Below are positions 34,975 through 44,377 of a DNA stretch of 64,000 nt, piece by piece. The position numbers were made by a program, and so were the translations under genes. The number at the start of each line of letters is the position of its first letter. Position 1 is the first letter of the stretch. Source of the stretch: Chryseomicrobium excrementi (GTDB lineage Bacteria; Bacillota; Bacilli; Bacillales_A; Planococcaceae). The notes under the pieces are model-generated. The model was not told where the DNA came from and did not search any database. It was given only the letters and a program-made list of their open reading frames with translations. The stretch spans positions 186,001 through 250,000 of the forward strand of contig NZ_PCGR01000003.1 in assembly GCF_002798305.1 (NCBI RefSeq), read 5' to 3'.

Positions 34975-35591
34975 TGAAACATATATTTAAAAAAGGAACA
35001 GACCCAAAAGCTCCAACCTTATTGCTTTTACACGGAACGGGTGGAAATGAGCATGACCTCTTGTCTATAGCTTCTATGATTGATGAAGAAGCCTCCGTTT
35101 TAAGTGTACGAGGAAATGTACTAGAAAACGGGATGCCTCGTTTTTTCAAGCGGTTAGCTATGGGAGTATTGGATCAAGAAGATTTAGCCTTTCGCACAAA
35201 AGAGTTACATGAGTTTCTAGACCAAGCGGCAACAGATTACGGTTTTGATCGCAATCAAGTAGTGGCAGTTGGCTATTCAAACGGAGCCAATATTGCTGCA
35301 AACTTGGTCATGACTGAAGCAAACAGCTTGTCAGGAGCCATTTTATATCATCCGATGATTCCAAACCCAGATGCTACGATTCCGGAACTTTCTGGACTCC
35401 CGGTATTTATAGGAGCAGGGGTGAACGATCAAATGGTACCTTATACAGAGTCTGAAGGGCTAAAGGCAATGCTCTCTGAGCACGGAGCCGAAGTAGAGAT
35501 GCACGTGGAGCCTTATGGGCACCAACTAACAGGAAGTGAAGTGGATGCATCAAAATCGTGGTACCTTCGCCACTTCAAGCAACATAGTTGA
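34974..35591 (+). CDS. mhqD: Alpha/beta hydrolase, MhqD-like
   Basis: A 205-residue phospholipase/carboxylesterase-type hydrolase. The oxyanion region is LLLLHGTGGNEHDLL, the nucleophile serine is in VAVGYSNGAN, the acid is Asp in VFIGAGVNDQMVP, and the histidine is in YGHQLT. Its size matches B. subtilis MhqD (about 207). It is translationally coupled to the MarR gene (TAATG). In the MhqR regulon it is thought to help detoxify quinone-like electrophiles; the substrate is unknown. Confidence 0.82.
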   Translation: MKHIFKKGTDPKAPTLLLLHGTGGNEHDLLSIASMIDEEASVLSVRGNVLENGMPRFFKRLAMGVLDQEDLAFRTKELHEFLDQAATDYGFDRNQVVAVGYSNGANIAANLVMTEANSLSGAILYHPMIPNPDATIPELSGLPVFIGAGVNDQMVPYTESEGLKAMLSEHGAEVEMHVEPYGHQLTGSEVDASKSWYLRHFKQHS

Positions 35592-35657
35592 CCTTAAATG
35601 GGCAAACGCGTTAGACTAATCTGCATTCAAGAAAATTTGATAAAGCGAGGGTTCCCT

Positions 35658-36293
35658 ATGACAACTACGACACAACCGACGTATGCACAAACTGTAAAAG
35701 AGCGTCGTTCTATCCGTGTTTATGATCCACAAGTGAAAATTTCAAAAGAAGAAATGATGGAAATCTTAGATGAGGCGGCACTAGCGCCATCGTCTTTAAA
35801 CTTACAACCATGGCGTTTTCTTGTCATCGACAGTGAAGAAGGAAAAGAAACGTTGAAAGATTTGGCGAAGTTCAACCAGCGCCAAGTAGAAACGTCTTCA
35901 GCAGTCATTGCTGTTTTTGTAGATATGCAAAGCATAGAGACAACACAGGAGATTTACGATTTGGCAGTTGAAAAGGGTGTTATGCCAGCGGACGTACGTG
36001 ACCGTCAAGTACCGGCAATTCAAAATATGTTAAAAGACATCCCACGACCAGAAATGCGTGCGATGAACTTCATCGATGCGGGTCTTGTCTCGATGCAAAT
36101 CATGTTATCCGCTCAAGCGCGTGGCTATGCTACCAACCCAATCGGAGGTTTCGAAAAAGCGCGCATTGCAGAGGCATACGGATTAGAGAAAGACCGTTTT
36201 GAGCCCGTCATGCTGATTTCTATCGGAAAAGCAGCGGAAGAAGGCTATCAATCTGTACGACTTCCAATTGAAAATATCGCAAAATGGGTTTAA
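35658..36293 (+). CDS. mhqN: Nitroreductase family protein, MhqN-like
   Basis: A 211-residue FMN-dependent nitroreductase-fold enzyme: KERRSIRVYDP (FMN phosphate-binding Arg), AALAPSSLNLQPWRFLV, and the C-terminal PVMLISIGKAAEEG. ATG 35658 is preferred because GAGGG precedes it; a longer in-frame start lacks a signal. It is third in the MhqR-like operon. MhqN-type enzymes reduce nitroaromatics or quinones. A strong terminator closes the unit. Confidence 0.85.
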   Translation: MTTTTQPTYAQTVKERRSIRVYDPQVKISKEEMMEILDEAALAPSSLNLQPWRFLVIDSEEGKETLKDLAKFNQRQVETSSAVIAVFVDMQSIETTQEIYDLAVEKGVMPADVRDRQVPAIQNMLKDIPRPEMRAMNFIDAGLVSMQIMLSAQARGYATNPIGGFEKARIAEAYGLEKDRFEPVMLISIGKAAEEGYQSVRLPIENIAKWV

Positions 36294-36302
36294 TCTCATT
36301 TG

Positions 36303-36337
36303 AAAGAGTCTGACATGCAGTTGTCAGGCTCTTTTTT
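36303..36337 (+). terminator. Terminator of the mhqR-like operon
   Basis: Arms AAAGAG-t-CTGACA and TGTCAG-g-CTCTTT with a 6-nt loop and six Ts. Confidence 0.9.
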
Positions 36338-36390
36338 AAATTTTCGGACAACATCTTAAAAAAGTATAAGTAAAGATAAAAGATTACCCG

Positions 36391-36404
36391 TGATAGCGCT
36401 TACA
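36391..36404. promoter_or_regulatory. cre-like CcpA site
   Basis: TGATAGCGCTTACA matches the cre consensus TGWAANCGNTNWCA at all but one fixed position. It overlaps the -35 of the putative promoter, so glucose repression of the sugar transporter is expected. Confidence 0.75.
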
Positions 36405-36428
36405 TAGGAAAACCTCTCTTCGTATACT
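36400..36428 (+). promoter_or_regulatory. Promoter of the sugar ABC transporter operon
   Basis: TTACAT (36400-36405), 17 nt, TATACT (36423-36428), about 38 bp before the start codon. Confidence 0.6.
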
Positions 36429-36465
36429 GAAGAAGAAATCAGTACAAAAGGGAGAGGGATTGGAA

Positions 36466-37593
36466 ATGAAGAAAAAATCACTTTGGAAATGGGCAAGCGT
36501 CATGGCGGCATCTGTGGTACTTCTAGCAGCATGTAATTCGGATGAAGAAGGTTCTGGAAGCACGGGTGGAGGTAGTGGGGTAGACGTGGGGATCGTCTTA
36601 CCAACTAAAGATGAGCCACGCTGGGTTCAAGATGAACAACGTTTCAAAGAAGCATTAGAGGATTCGGACTACTCTACTGAAATTTTATTCAGCCAAGGGT
36701 CTTCAGCGAAAGAAAAAGAAAATGTAGATGCGTTATTAAATAAAGGAATCGATGTTCTGATCATCACACCACATGATGGTGCTGCGGCAGGTGCTGCTGT
36801 AGAAGCGGCTAAAGCAGATGGCGTAACAGTTATCTCATATGACCGTTTGATCACCGATACAGATGCAGTAGATTACTATGTAACATTTGATAGCTTGGCT
36901 GTTGGTGCTGCTCAAGCTCAGTACTTGATTGACAATGCAGAGGGTACAGGCGTTCCTCTTTACCTATACGCAGGTGCTGCATCAGATAACAATGCGTTCT
37001 TGTTCTTCCAAGGAGCTTGGGAAGTCCTGCAACCAAAAATTGCAGACGGAACATTTGTCATCGCAAACTCTTCTGAAGCAGAAGCTTTAAGCGACAAAGC
37101 GGAGCTTTCTCGAGATGAACTAAGTAAAATCATTGGCCAGGTAACAACAAACTGGGATCCAAATGAAGCGAAAAACAAAGCACAGACACACTTAACAGCT
37201 GCAGCGGATGATCAAAAAGGCGATGTGGCTATCTTAGCTCCAAACGATGGAACTGCTCGTGCGATTGCCGATGTATTTGGATCTGACGGTGCTGTAACTT
37301 CGTTCTTAGTAACAGGTCAAGATGCAGAGAAAGCATCTATTCAGTACATCATCGACGGCAAACAATCTATGACTGTATTTAAAGATGTTCGTACTCTAGT
37401 TCAAGATGCTATGGGAATGGCAATTGACATCCTAGATGGCAATGACCCGGAAACAACAGGTTCTTACGATAATGGTGCTGTAGAAGTTAAGGCAAAACAA
37501 ACAGACGTTATTGTAGTGGATCAAGAAAATGTAAAAGCAGAGTTAGTGGACTCTGGATATTATGAGGCAAGTGAATTTACAGGTTTAGAGTAA
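36466..37593 (+). CDS. Monosaccharide ABC transporter substrate-binding lipoprotein (ChvE-like)
   Basis: A 375-residue lipoprotein with a signal peptide ending VVLLAAC, a Gly/Ser linker, then a type I periplasmic-binding fold. VDVGIVLPTKDEPRWVQDEQRF, ISYDRLITDTDAVDYYVTFD and VTGQDAEKASIQYIIDGKQSMTVFKD are typical of ChvE/XylF-type binding proteins for pentoses and galactose. ATG 36466 is chosen because GGGAGAGGG precedes it at proper distance. It is the first gene of the transporter, with a cre site overlapping its promoter. Exact sugar unknown; xylose or arabinose likely. Confidence 0.88.
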   Translation: MKKKSLWKWASVMAASVVLLAACNSDEEGSGSTGGGSGVDVGIVLPTKDEPRWVQDEQRFKEALEDSDYSTEILFSQGSSAKEKENVDALLNKGIDVLIITPHDGAAAGAAVEAAKADGVTVISYDRLITDTDAVDYYVTFDSLAVGAAQAQYLIDNAEGTGVPLYLYAGAASDNNAFLFFQGAWEVLQPKIADGTFVIANSSEAEALSDKAELSRDELSKIIGQVTTNWDPNEAKNKAQTHLTAAADDQKGDVAILAPNDGTARAIADVFGSDGAVTSFLVTGQDAEKASIQYIIDGKQSMTVFKDVRTLVQDAMGMAIDILDGNDPETTGSYDNGAVEVKAKQTDVIVVDQENVKAELVDSGYYEASEFTGLE

Positions 37594-37665
37594 TTCCAAT
37601 ACGCGTCTCATGCCTCGGCGTGAGACGTATTTCCTTATTTAGCAAGTCGCAGGGAGGCGCACAGA

Positions 37666-39186
37666 ATGACGGAATACATTTTAGAAATGCGGAACATCTC
37701 AAAAGAGTTTCCAGGTGTGAAAGCTCTGACAGACGTGAACTTTCAAGTGGAAAAAGGGGAGATTCACTGTCTCGTTGGTGAAAACGGAGCAGGAAAGTCT
37801 ACCTTGATGAAGGTTCTGAGCGGTGTATATCCGTATGGGACCTATACTGGAGACATTGTCTATAACGGGAATGTGCAACAGTTTAAAGAAATCAATGACA
37901 GTGTGGCTATTGGAATCGGAATCATCTATCAGGAACTTGCATTATTCCCGGATTTAACGGTCTATGAAAATATTTTTGCAGGGAATGAAGTCCGAAAAGG
38001 GCCCGTTATTGATTGGAACAAAACGATTCGGCAGTCGTCTGAGCTGCTCCAAAAAGTAAAGCTCCGCGTAACTCCAGAAACGTTAATCAAAGATTTAGGT
38101 GTAGGAAAACAACAGCTTGTGGAAATCGCGAAAGCACTCAGTAAAGATGTGCAATTATTGATCCTCGATGAACCGACAGCGGCTTTAAACGAAGATGATA
38201 GTGAGAATCTGTTAAACCTCTTGAAAGAATTGAAAGCACAAGGTATCTCGTGCATCATGATTTCCCACAAATTGAAGGAAGTCATTGAAATTGCGGATAA
38301 AGCGACAGTGCTACGAGACGGGAAGACAATCTGTACTCTGGATGCCAAAAAAGGGGAAATTACAGAGACTCGCATCATCAAAAACATGGTAGGACGTGAA
38401 ATTGAAGATATTTATCCGAAACGTTCACATCCAGAGAATGATGAAGTTGTCTTATCTCTTGAGAACTGGACTGCCTATGATGCCCAACTCGGTCGAAATG
38501 TCGTCAAGAACGCCAACATCTCCTTGAAAAAAGGAGAAATCATAGGGATTGCGGGTCTGATGGGATCAGGGCGCACAGAGCTAGCTCTCAGTATTTTTGG
38601 GAATCCGAAAAAGTACAAGGTGAGCGGAGAGATGAAGCTCTTCGGTGAATCAAAAACTCTCAAGCACACCAGTGAGGCAATTAAAGAGCGAATCGCTTAC
38701 GTGACAGAAGACCGCAAAGGCGATGGACTTTTCTTGTTGCAAGACATCAAGAGCAATATTTCAGCTGCACACTTGAAAGGAATTGCCCCGAAGGGTGTCT
38801 TGAATCTCAACGAAGAAGTGAAGGTCGGAGCGCGGTATAAGGATTCTTTATACATTAAGGCGAGTTCTTTAGAGCAAGTCGTGGGCAAGCTTAGCGGTGG
38901 GAATCAACAAAAAGTGTCTCTCGGCAAATGGTTGTTTACTGGACCTAAGATTTTGATTTTGGATGAACCGACACGAGGCATCGACGTCGGGGCTAAATTT
39001 GAGATTTACACGATTATGAATCAACTCATCAGCGAAGGGCTGAGCATCATCATGATCTCGTCAGAACTTGGCGAAGTATTAGGAATGAGTGATCGTGTCT
39101 ATGTTATGGCGGAAGGTGAAATTAAAGGAGAGCTCACAAGTGAGCAAGCCACCCAAGAAGCTATCATGGAATTAGCGACACAATAG
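37666..39186 (+). CDS. mmsA: Monosaccharide ABC transporter ATPase, two-domain (MmsA/GguA/XylG-like)
   Basis: A 506-residue tandem ABC ATPase. Domain 1 has Walker A GENGAGKST, the signature-like LGVGKQQLVEIAKAL and Walker B LLILDEPTAAL. Domain 2 has the degenerate P-loop GLMGSGRTE seen in sugar CUT2 ATPases, with signature KLSGGNQQKVSLGKW and Walker B LILDEPTRGIDVG. GGGAGG precedes ATG 37666. It lies 72 nt after the binding-protein gene and 13 nt before the permease. It energises import of a monosaccharide. Confidence 0.92.
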   Translation: MTEYILEMRNISKEFPGVKALTDVNFQVEKGEIHCLVGENGAGKSTLMKVLSGVYPYGTYTGDIVYNGNVQQFKEINDSVAIGIGIIYQELALFPDLTVYENIFAGNEVRKGPVIDWNKTIRQSSELLQKVKLRVTPETLIKDLGVGKQQLVEIAKALSKDVQLLILDEPTAALNEDDSENLLNLLKELKAQGISCIMISHKLKEVIEIADKATVLRDGKTICTLDAKKGEITETRIIKNMVGREIEDIYPKRSHPENDEVVLSLENWTAYDAQLGRNVVKNANISLKKGEIIGIAGLMGSGRTELALSIFGNPKKYKVSGEMKLFGESKTLKHTSEAIKERIAYVTEDRKGDGLFLLQDIKSNISAAHLKGIAPKGVLNLNEEVKVGARYKDSLYIKASSLEQVVGKLSGGNQQKVSLGKWLFTGPKILILDEPTRGIDVGAKFEIYTIMNQLISEGLSIIMISSELGEVLGMSDRVYVMAEGEIKGELTSEQATQEAIMELATQ

Positions 39187-39199
39187 GAGGACTTCAGAG

Positions 39200-40375
39200 A
39201 TGAACTTATTAACAGAAGCAAGAACCATTGTAAAACAAAATATTCGAGATTACGGGATGTATATTGCACTCGTCGTCATCTTATTGACCTTCGCTGTTCT
39301 ATCAGATGGTCTATTCCTATCCTCGCGAAACGTCAGCAACATGTTAGATTCCGCGGGATACATTGCGGTCTTGGCAGTAGGGATGACGCTGGTCATTGTC
39401 ATTCGTCACATTGACCTCTCTGTCGGATTTGCAGCAGGGTTTTTAGGAGCAATCGCTGCATTGTTCTTAACTAATATGGGAGTCTCCGTGTGGATCACGA
39501 TTCCGGTCGTTCTCATTTTTGGTATTATGATTGGGCTTTTTAACGGATTTTTAGTTGCGAAAATTGGAATTCCGTCCTTTGTAGCCACTCTGGCTGCTAT
39601 GTTGATTTTCCGGGGGGCTCTTTTAGAGGCAACTGGTGCTTCCGGAACAATTGTTATCAACAATGATGCATTCAATGCAATTGGGACAGGCTTTATTCCA
39701 TCCATCGCGGAAGTGGGGGGACTTCACCTCTTAACACTTCTTGTAGGTCTTGCAGGAATTCTCTTCTACATTTACAGCGAATTGACGAATCGGAAAGACA
39801 AGCAAAAATATGGTTTTGATGTCATGTCGTTCCCGATGTTTGTTGCCAAACTTCTATTTGTTTCCGCTATTATCGGCTATGTAGTATGGATTCTTGCAGG
39901 GTACAACGGATTGTCTTGGACAGTGGTCATCGTCCTATTAGTGGTTGTTGTGTATCACTTCCTTTCATCGAAGACAGTTTTAGGAAGACATATTTATGCA
40001 GTGGGAAGTAACCCAGAAGCAGCACATTTGAGTGGAATCAATGTACAAAAGATTACATTGTTCGTATTCGGTTCTATGGGGTTCTTGGCAGCCTTATCCG
40101 GTATCTTGTTTACTGCTAGACTCCAATCGGCAACAACAACAGCCGGTACGCTGTTCGAGTTAGACGCTATCGCAGCTGCCTATGTAGGAGGCGTTTCTTC
40201 TGCAGGGGGTGTCGGTAAAGTGACGGGGGCTATCGTCGGTGCTGTAGTAATGGCAGCACTTTCTAATGGAATGAACTTATTAGGAGTCGGTGCTTCTTAT
40301 CAATACATGATTCGTGGTGGAGTACTTGCGGCGGCCGTTATTTTCGACGTCATGACACGCCGACAACGCGCATAA
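39200..40375 (+). CDS. mmsB: Monosaccharide ABC transporter permease (MmsB/GguB/XylH-like)
   Basis: A 391-residue permease of the CUT2 family with about ten or eleven helices. The hallmarks are GMTLVIVIRHIDLSVGFAAGFLG near the N-terminus, FNGFLVAKIGIPSFVATLAAMLIFRG, and the C-terminal DAIAAAYVGGVSSAGGVGKV loop that contacts the ATPase. The length matches GguB-like permeases, longer than RbsC. It probably forms a homodimer with the tandem ATPase. It is followed by a strong terminator. Confidence 0.92.
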   Translation: MNLLTEARTIVKQNIRDYGMYIALVVILLTFAVLSDGLFLSSRNVSNMLDSAGYIAVLAVGMTLVIVIRHIDLSVGFAAGFLGAIAALFLTNMGVSVWITIPVVLIFGIMIGLFNGFLVAKIGIPSFVATLAAMLIFRGALLEATGASGTIVINNDAFNAIGTGFIPSIAEVGGLHLLTLLVGLAGILFYIYSELTNRKDKQKYGFDVMSFPMFVAKLLFVSAIIGYVVWILAGYNGLSWTVVIVLLVVVVYHFLSSKTVLGRHIYAVGSNPEAAHLSGINVQKITLFVFGSMGFLAALSGILFTARLQSATTTAGTLFELDAIAAAYVGGVSSAGGVGKVTGAIVGAVVMAALSNGMNLLGVGASYQYMIRGGVLAAAVIFDVMTRRQRA

Positions 40376-40380
40376 CAAAG

Positions 40381-40406
40381 GCACCCGCTCACAACGGGTG
40401 CTTTTT
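40381..40406 (+). terminator. Terminator of the sugar ABC transporter operon
   Basis: Arms GCACCCG and CGGGTGC with a 7-nt loop, then TTTTT. Confidence 0.9.
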
Positions 40407-40452
40407 GATTGGCCGGACGAATGGTAAGATGGGAAGAAAAAGGAGATGACGT

Positions 40453-41424
40453 ATGAAAAGGACTGTGACACGTGTGTTAAGCGTATGTATTGTGTTTTTT
40501 GCTATTTTCACCGTCATCTCTGTATGGCGCGTCATACAGGCAACTCCTCACTTTCCAGAACCCGTAGCAGATTCCGTAGATCAATTACGCATTGTATTGA
40601 TCACTGAAAATCAATCCACCGACTTTTGGAAGCAAGTAGAAGAAGGAGCCATCCAAGCTGGAGAGAAACAAGGAGTTCTCGTAGAAGCCTGGGCAGGCTT
40701 TGGAACAGAGGACCAAGACTTTAACCGGAATCTAGAGACCGCTATCTATTCAAAAGTGGATGGCATCTTAGTACAAGGTCAAGACACAGAAGCCTTTAAA
40801 GAGCTGACCAAGATCAAAGCCGCTTTTTACGGAGTTCCCATCATTACGGTAGGGGAAGATGTACCGGCTGAAGAAAGTTTACGTAAAACCTATGTGGGGT
40901 CCAATCAGATCGAGGCTGCGTCCCTGTTAGCTGAGACAATGGCTGAGAAGATGAACTACCAAGGCGAAATAGTGGTCGTTGGAGATGAACAACCAACATA
41001 TATGCAAAAACAACGTCTCCAAGGTGTAGAGCAAACGCTTGAAGCTTACCCTGAGATTACATTCACTTATCAAGGGATGGGAGACACGAAAGAAGAAATC
41101 ATGAATGCCACGATGGAAAGATTGAATCAATCACCAGACGCTACTTCTTGGCTCGTGTTGGATTCAAAAGTAGCCTATTTTGTGACACAAGAAATCAAGA
41201 GGCGCACACAAGTGGATCCTTATTTGATTTACTCATTTGATGAAGCACCTGAAGTCCGAAGCTTGCTTCAAGCAGGTGTCATAGACGGGATGATTCGGCA
41301 GCGACCACAGGAAATGGGAGAGCAAGGTCTGAACCTGTTAGTACAATGGATTCGCGGTGAGACCGTTCCACTCAATTCGGATGGATATCCTACACCATTC
41401 GTTTTAGAGGAGGCCGGATTATGA
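40453..41424 (+). CDS. Membrane-anchored sugar-binding sensor protein (XylFII-like)
   Basis: A 323-residue protein with one N-terminal membrane helix (about residues 8-28) and no lipobox cysteine, then an extracellular type I periplasmic-binding fold: LRIVLITENQSTDFWKQVEEGA, KVDGILVQGQDTEAF, IITVGEDVPAEESLRKTYVGSNQ. It overlaps the kinase gene by 4 nt. In Clostridium, an anchored xylose-binding protein (XylFII) binds and activates a LytS kinase; the same order here suggests a sugar-sensing partner, not a transport binding protein. Sugar identity is inferred. Confidence 0.8.
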   Translation: MKRTVTRVLSVCIVFFAIFTVISVWRVIQATPHFPEPVADSVDQLRIVLITENQSTDFWKQVEEGAIQAGEKQGVLVEAWAGFGTEDQDFNRNLETAIYSKVDGILVQGQDTEAFKELTKIKAAFYGVPIITVGEDVPAEESLRKTYVGSNQIEAASLLAETMAEKMNYQGEIVVVGDEQPTYMQKQRLQGVEQTLEAYPEITFTYQGMGDTKEEIMNATMERLNQSPDATSWLVLDSKVAYFVTQEIKRRTQVDPYLIYSFDEAPEVRSLLQAGVIDGMIRQRPQEMGEQGLNLLVQWIRGETVPLNSDGYPTPFVLEEAGL

Positions 41425-42863
41425 CGATTCAAAACAAGATTTGGGGTCTTGTATCTCTTGCCGTTCTAGTGATGGGTGCTATTTGGATCGCTCTGACCTA
41501 CTCGAATCAACAAGCGCAAGAACAGTATAGTTCTATACTTAGCCGCTATTTGCAGATGAATGAAGTGACAACATCCAGTCAAGCCTTAGTGACGGAACTC
41601 AATGAGTATATACGTTTACCGGTTCCTGCTCAAGAACAGCGTCTCCAAGAGGAAGAGCAACAGCTTCGTGGTATTCAACAGCGAGTCGAAGCTCTTCGCA
41701 CAGAGACGAATCAATTGGATATGACGAATTACCTGTTGATGATGGACAGTCTGATAGAGGCATCGAACCGAACACTAAGTTTTGTGAAGCAGTCGGAAGT
41801 AGATGCGGTGACGCAGGAATTTAACGAGGCTAACCGGATAGCCGCTTCGCTTGAGGACCGCACGCTCTATATTTTGGATCAGGAGCTACGCACCTATAAC
41901 GGGCTGTATCAAGAATTGATTCAACAGTCGGATGAACTCGAAACTCTAGGTCTATGGCTACTGGGTTTAATTTCTTCGATTGTGTTGCTTGTTGCGTACC
42001 GATTCTCGTTGTCCATTACGCGTCCCGTACATGAATTGACGCGGGCGGCGAACGAAGTAGCACAAGGGAACTTTCAAACTCCAATCCATATCAGTTCAAA
42101 TGATGAAATCGCTTTTCTAGCAAGAACATTCGATACAATGCGCGAAAACATAAACGATTTGTTTGAAGAGACGCAGGAGAAGGCAAGACTCGAAAACGAG
42201 CTTCAAGAAAGCCAGTTGCTGCTGAAAGAAAGTCAGTTGAAGAGCTTGCAAAGTCAGATCAATCCGCACTTCTTGTTCAACACATTGAATACCCTCTCAA
42301 AAAAAGCGTATCTAGACGGAGCTGAGGAGACGAGCGATCTCTTAGTAAGTGTAGCCGGACTTCTACGCTATAGTTTGAAAAAGGTCGATCAATCCGTGAC
42401 TCTTGCAGAAGAGGTGCATGTTATTGAACAATATATTGCCATTCAGAAGGCACGCTTTGCAGAACGGCTAACGTTTCATTTAGAAGTAGACGAGCGACTG
42501 CTTGATACTTATATTCCCAGTCTGACACTGCAACCAATCATTGAAAATGCGATGATTCATGGCATTGAAAAGTTAGTGGACGGGGGCACCATTACGCTCC
42601 GAATTTATAGAGAGCAAGAATCCGTCCTTGCAGAAGTAGAAGATGACGGACCGGGAATGCAACCAGAAGAACTTCACCGTCTCCTTCATCAAGAAGTGCG
42701 TTCGGAGACAGGTCACTCAACAAGCATTGGTTTTCAAAATGTCGTCAAACGACTGCAGCTCTTTTTTAATCGCGCCGATGTTTTGACAGTGACAAGTGCT
42801 GTTGGAGTGGGAACTACCGTGACACTACACATTCCTTTGCAGAAAGAGGTGCCAGTTGAATGA
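41421..42863 (+). CDS. Sensor histidine kinase, LytS/YesM family with HAMP
   Basis: A 480-residue kinase. TM1 (about residues 5-27) and TM2 (about 172-195) flank an extracellular helical region with coiled-coil character. HAMP (about 195-250) leads to a His_kinase domain with phospho-acceptor H283 in INPHFLFNTLN. The N box is PIIENAMIHG and the G box DDGPGM. It overlaps both neighbours by 4 nt (ATGA), giving tight coupling with the binding sensor and the AraC-type regulator. It probably senses sugar through the upstream protein. Confidence 0.9.
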   Translation: MTIQNKIWGLVSLAVLVMGAIWIALTYSNQQAQEQYSSILSRYLQMNEVTTSSQALVTELNEYIRLPVPAQEQRLQEEEQQLRGIQQRVEALRTETNQLDMTNYLLMMDSLIEASNRTLSFVKQSEVDAVTQEFNEANRIAASLEDRTLYILDQELRTYNGLYQELIQQSDELETLGLWLLGLISSIVLLVAYRFSLSITRPVHELTRAANEVAQGNFQTPIHISSNDEIAFLARTFDTMRENINDLFEETQEKARLENELQESQLLLKESQLKSLQSQINPHFLFNTLNTLSKKAYLDGAEETSDLLVSVAGLLRYSLKKVDQSVTLAEEVHVIEQYIAIQKARFAERLTFHLEVDERLLDTYIPSLTLQPIIENAMIHGIEKLVDGGTITLRIYREQESVLAEVEDDGPGMQPEELHRLLHQEVRSETGHSTSIGFQNVVKRLQLFFNRADVLTVTSAVGVGTTVTLHIPLQKEVPVE

Positions 42864-44362
42864 AAGTACTGATAGTGGATGATGAACCGATTGAACGTGA
42901 GGGGATGCGACGCATCTTGTCGGTAGCTTTTGAAGACGTAACGATTTTGGATGCTAAGAATGGCTACCAAGCAATTGAAGTCGTAGAATCAGAAAAGCCA
43001 GATATTGTGTTGATGGATATTATGATGCCAGGAATCAATGGGATTGAAGCACTTCAGCAGATTCAACAGATTCATCCTGGCATTCGGGGAGTCATGGTGA
43101 CCGCATTTGATACGTTTGATTATGCGCGGCAAGCGCTACGTCTCGGTGTCAAAGACTACTTGCTAAAACCAAGTAAGCGTAGTGAAATCATTGCTACTGT
43201 AGAGTCTGTCATGGAACAAGTGAGGGAAGAAGCAAGGAAGCAACAGTCCGATCAACAAGCAGAACGCTTATTAGAGACAGAGCTTGTGACGCAACTTCTA
43301 TTCCATCATGTCAATGACGTGCAGCTGGATGCCCTAATGGAGACTGTGAACGTCACCTCTCAACCAGCTTTTGTTGCTGTTCTGTATCTTCCTGAGCCAA
43401 CTGAGGACTTGTACCGCCAGATTAAGGAACGGGTTCATAGGGCAGCCAACTGTTTAGTGGGAGCTTTGTATGGGAAACAATTGCCGATTATCGTGTTCCG
43501 AAGCCCCGACTTTTCTTACCGTGGTCAAGCAATGCCGTTTGCCCAGCAACTTATTGGTTCACTTCGAGAATATCCAGGCATTTTTATTGGGGTCGGAGAA
43601 GAGGTAGCCGAGCTGTCAGAAGTGGCTTCATCCTATCAGCAAGCCGTGGTGGCACTTGCATCTCATACACAGTCTGTCCGTTTTCGTTTTTATGAGGAGA
43701 ACATTCAGCAGCTGCAAGCAGCTGGGACGACGAATATAAGAGAGAAAGAACAACAGTTTTTTGAATCCTTGGATTCAGGAGACTGGACTCAAATTGAGTA
43801 TCTGATCAATGAGTTTATAGATGAACAAGAACATCAAAATCAGCCACTCATCTATTCACAACAACGAGTATTGGAACTGTTTTGGATTATTCAGCGAGCA
43901 TTAGAAAATTTGGGCATGAGCAGTCAAACGGCGTACCTGTCTTTCCAGTCCACTACTTACCGGCAGTTACGTGCAGAAGTTCAAGGAATCCTTTCAAAAA
44001 TTGCTGTTCATTACAATTCGCACTTAGGAACTGCTGAGTTTAACAAGGTGCAAATCGTCAAACGCTATATTGAAGAGCATTCACACGAAGAGCTCTCCCT
44101 GGACCGACTAGCCGAGCTAGTCGGATTCACTCCAATGTATTTAAGTAAGTTATTTAAAGAAAAACTAGGTGTCAACTACATTGATTATTTAACAGAATGT
44201 CGAATCCAACATGCAAAGCAGTTGCTACGAAATCCAGAAAAGAGTTTAAAAGAAATCACGTATGAAGTCGGGTATCATGAGCCGAACTACTTTAGTAAAG
44301 TGTTCAAAAAAATGTGTGGGGTAACGCCTTCCGAATACCGAAAACAAAGTGTTACACGCTAG
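42860..44362 (+). CDS. Response regulator, YesN-type with AraC HTH
   Basis: A 500-residue response regulator. The receiver domain (1-120) has acidic D7/D8, phospho-acceptor D53 (IVLMDIMMPG) and the conserved Lys in DYLLKPSK. A middle region of unknown fold spans about 130-390. The C-terminal AraC/XylS double HTH (about 395-495) has LSLDRLAELVGFTPMYLSKLFKEKLGVN and ITYEVGYHEPNYFSKVFKKMCGVTPSEYR. It is coupled to the kinase gene. The likely target is the upstream ABC transporter operon. Confidence 0.92.
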   Translation: MKVLIVDDEPIEREGMRRILSVAFEDVTILDAKNGYQAIEVVESEKPDIVLMDIMMPGINGIEALQQIQQIHPGIRGVMVTAFDTFDYARQALRLGVKDYLLKPSKRSEIIATVESVMEQVREEARKQQSDQQAERLLETELVTQLLFHHVNDVQLDALMETVNVTSQPAFVAVLYLPEPTEDLYRQIKERVHRAANCLVGALYGKQLPIIVFRSPDFSYRGQAMPFAQQLIGSLREYPGIFIGVGEEVAELSEVASSYQQAVVALASHTQSVRFRFYEENIQQLQAAGTTNIREKEQQFFESLDSGDWTQIEYLINEFIDEQEHQNQPLIYSQQRVLELFWIIQRALENLGMSSQTAYLSFQSTTYRQLRAEVQGILSKIAVHYNSHLGTAEFNKVQIVKRYIEEHSHEELSLDRLAELVGFTPMYLSKLFKEKLGVNYIDYLTECRIQHAKQLLRNPEKSLKEITYEVGYHEPNYFSKVFKKMCGVTPSEYRKQSVTR

Positions 44363-44377
44363 AAGGGAGAGAGGTTG

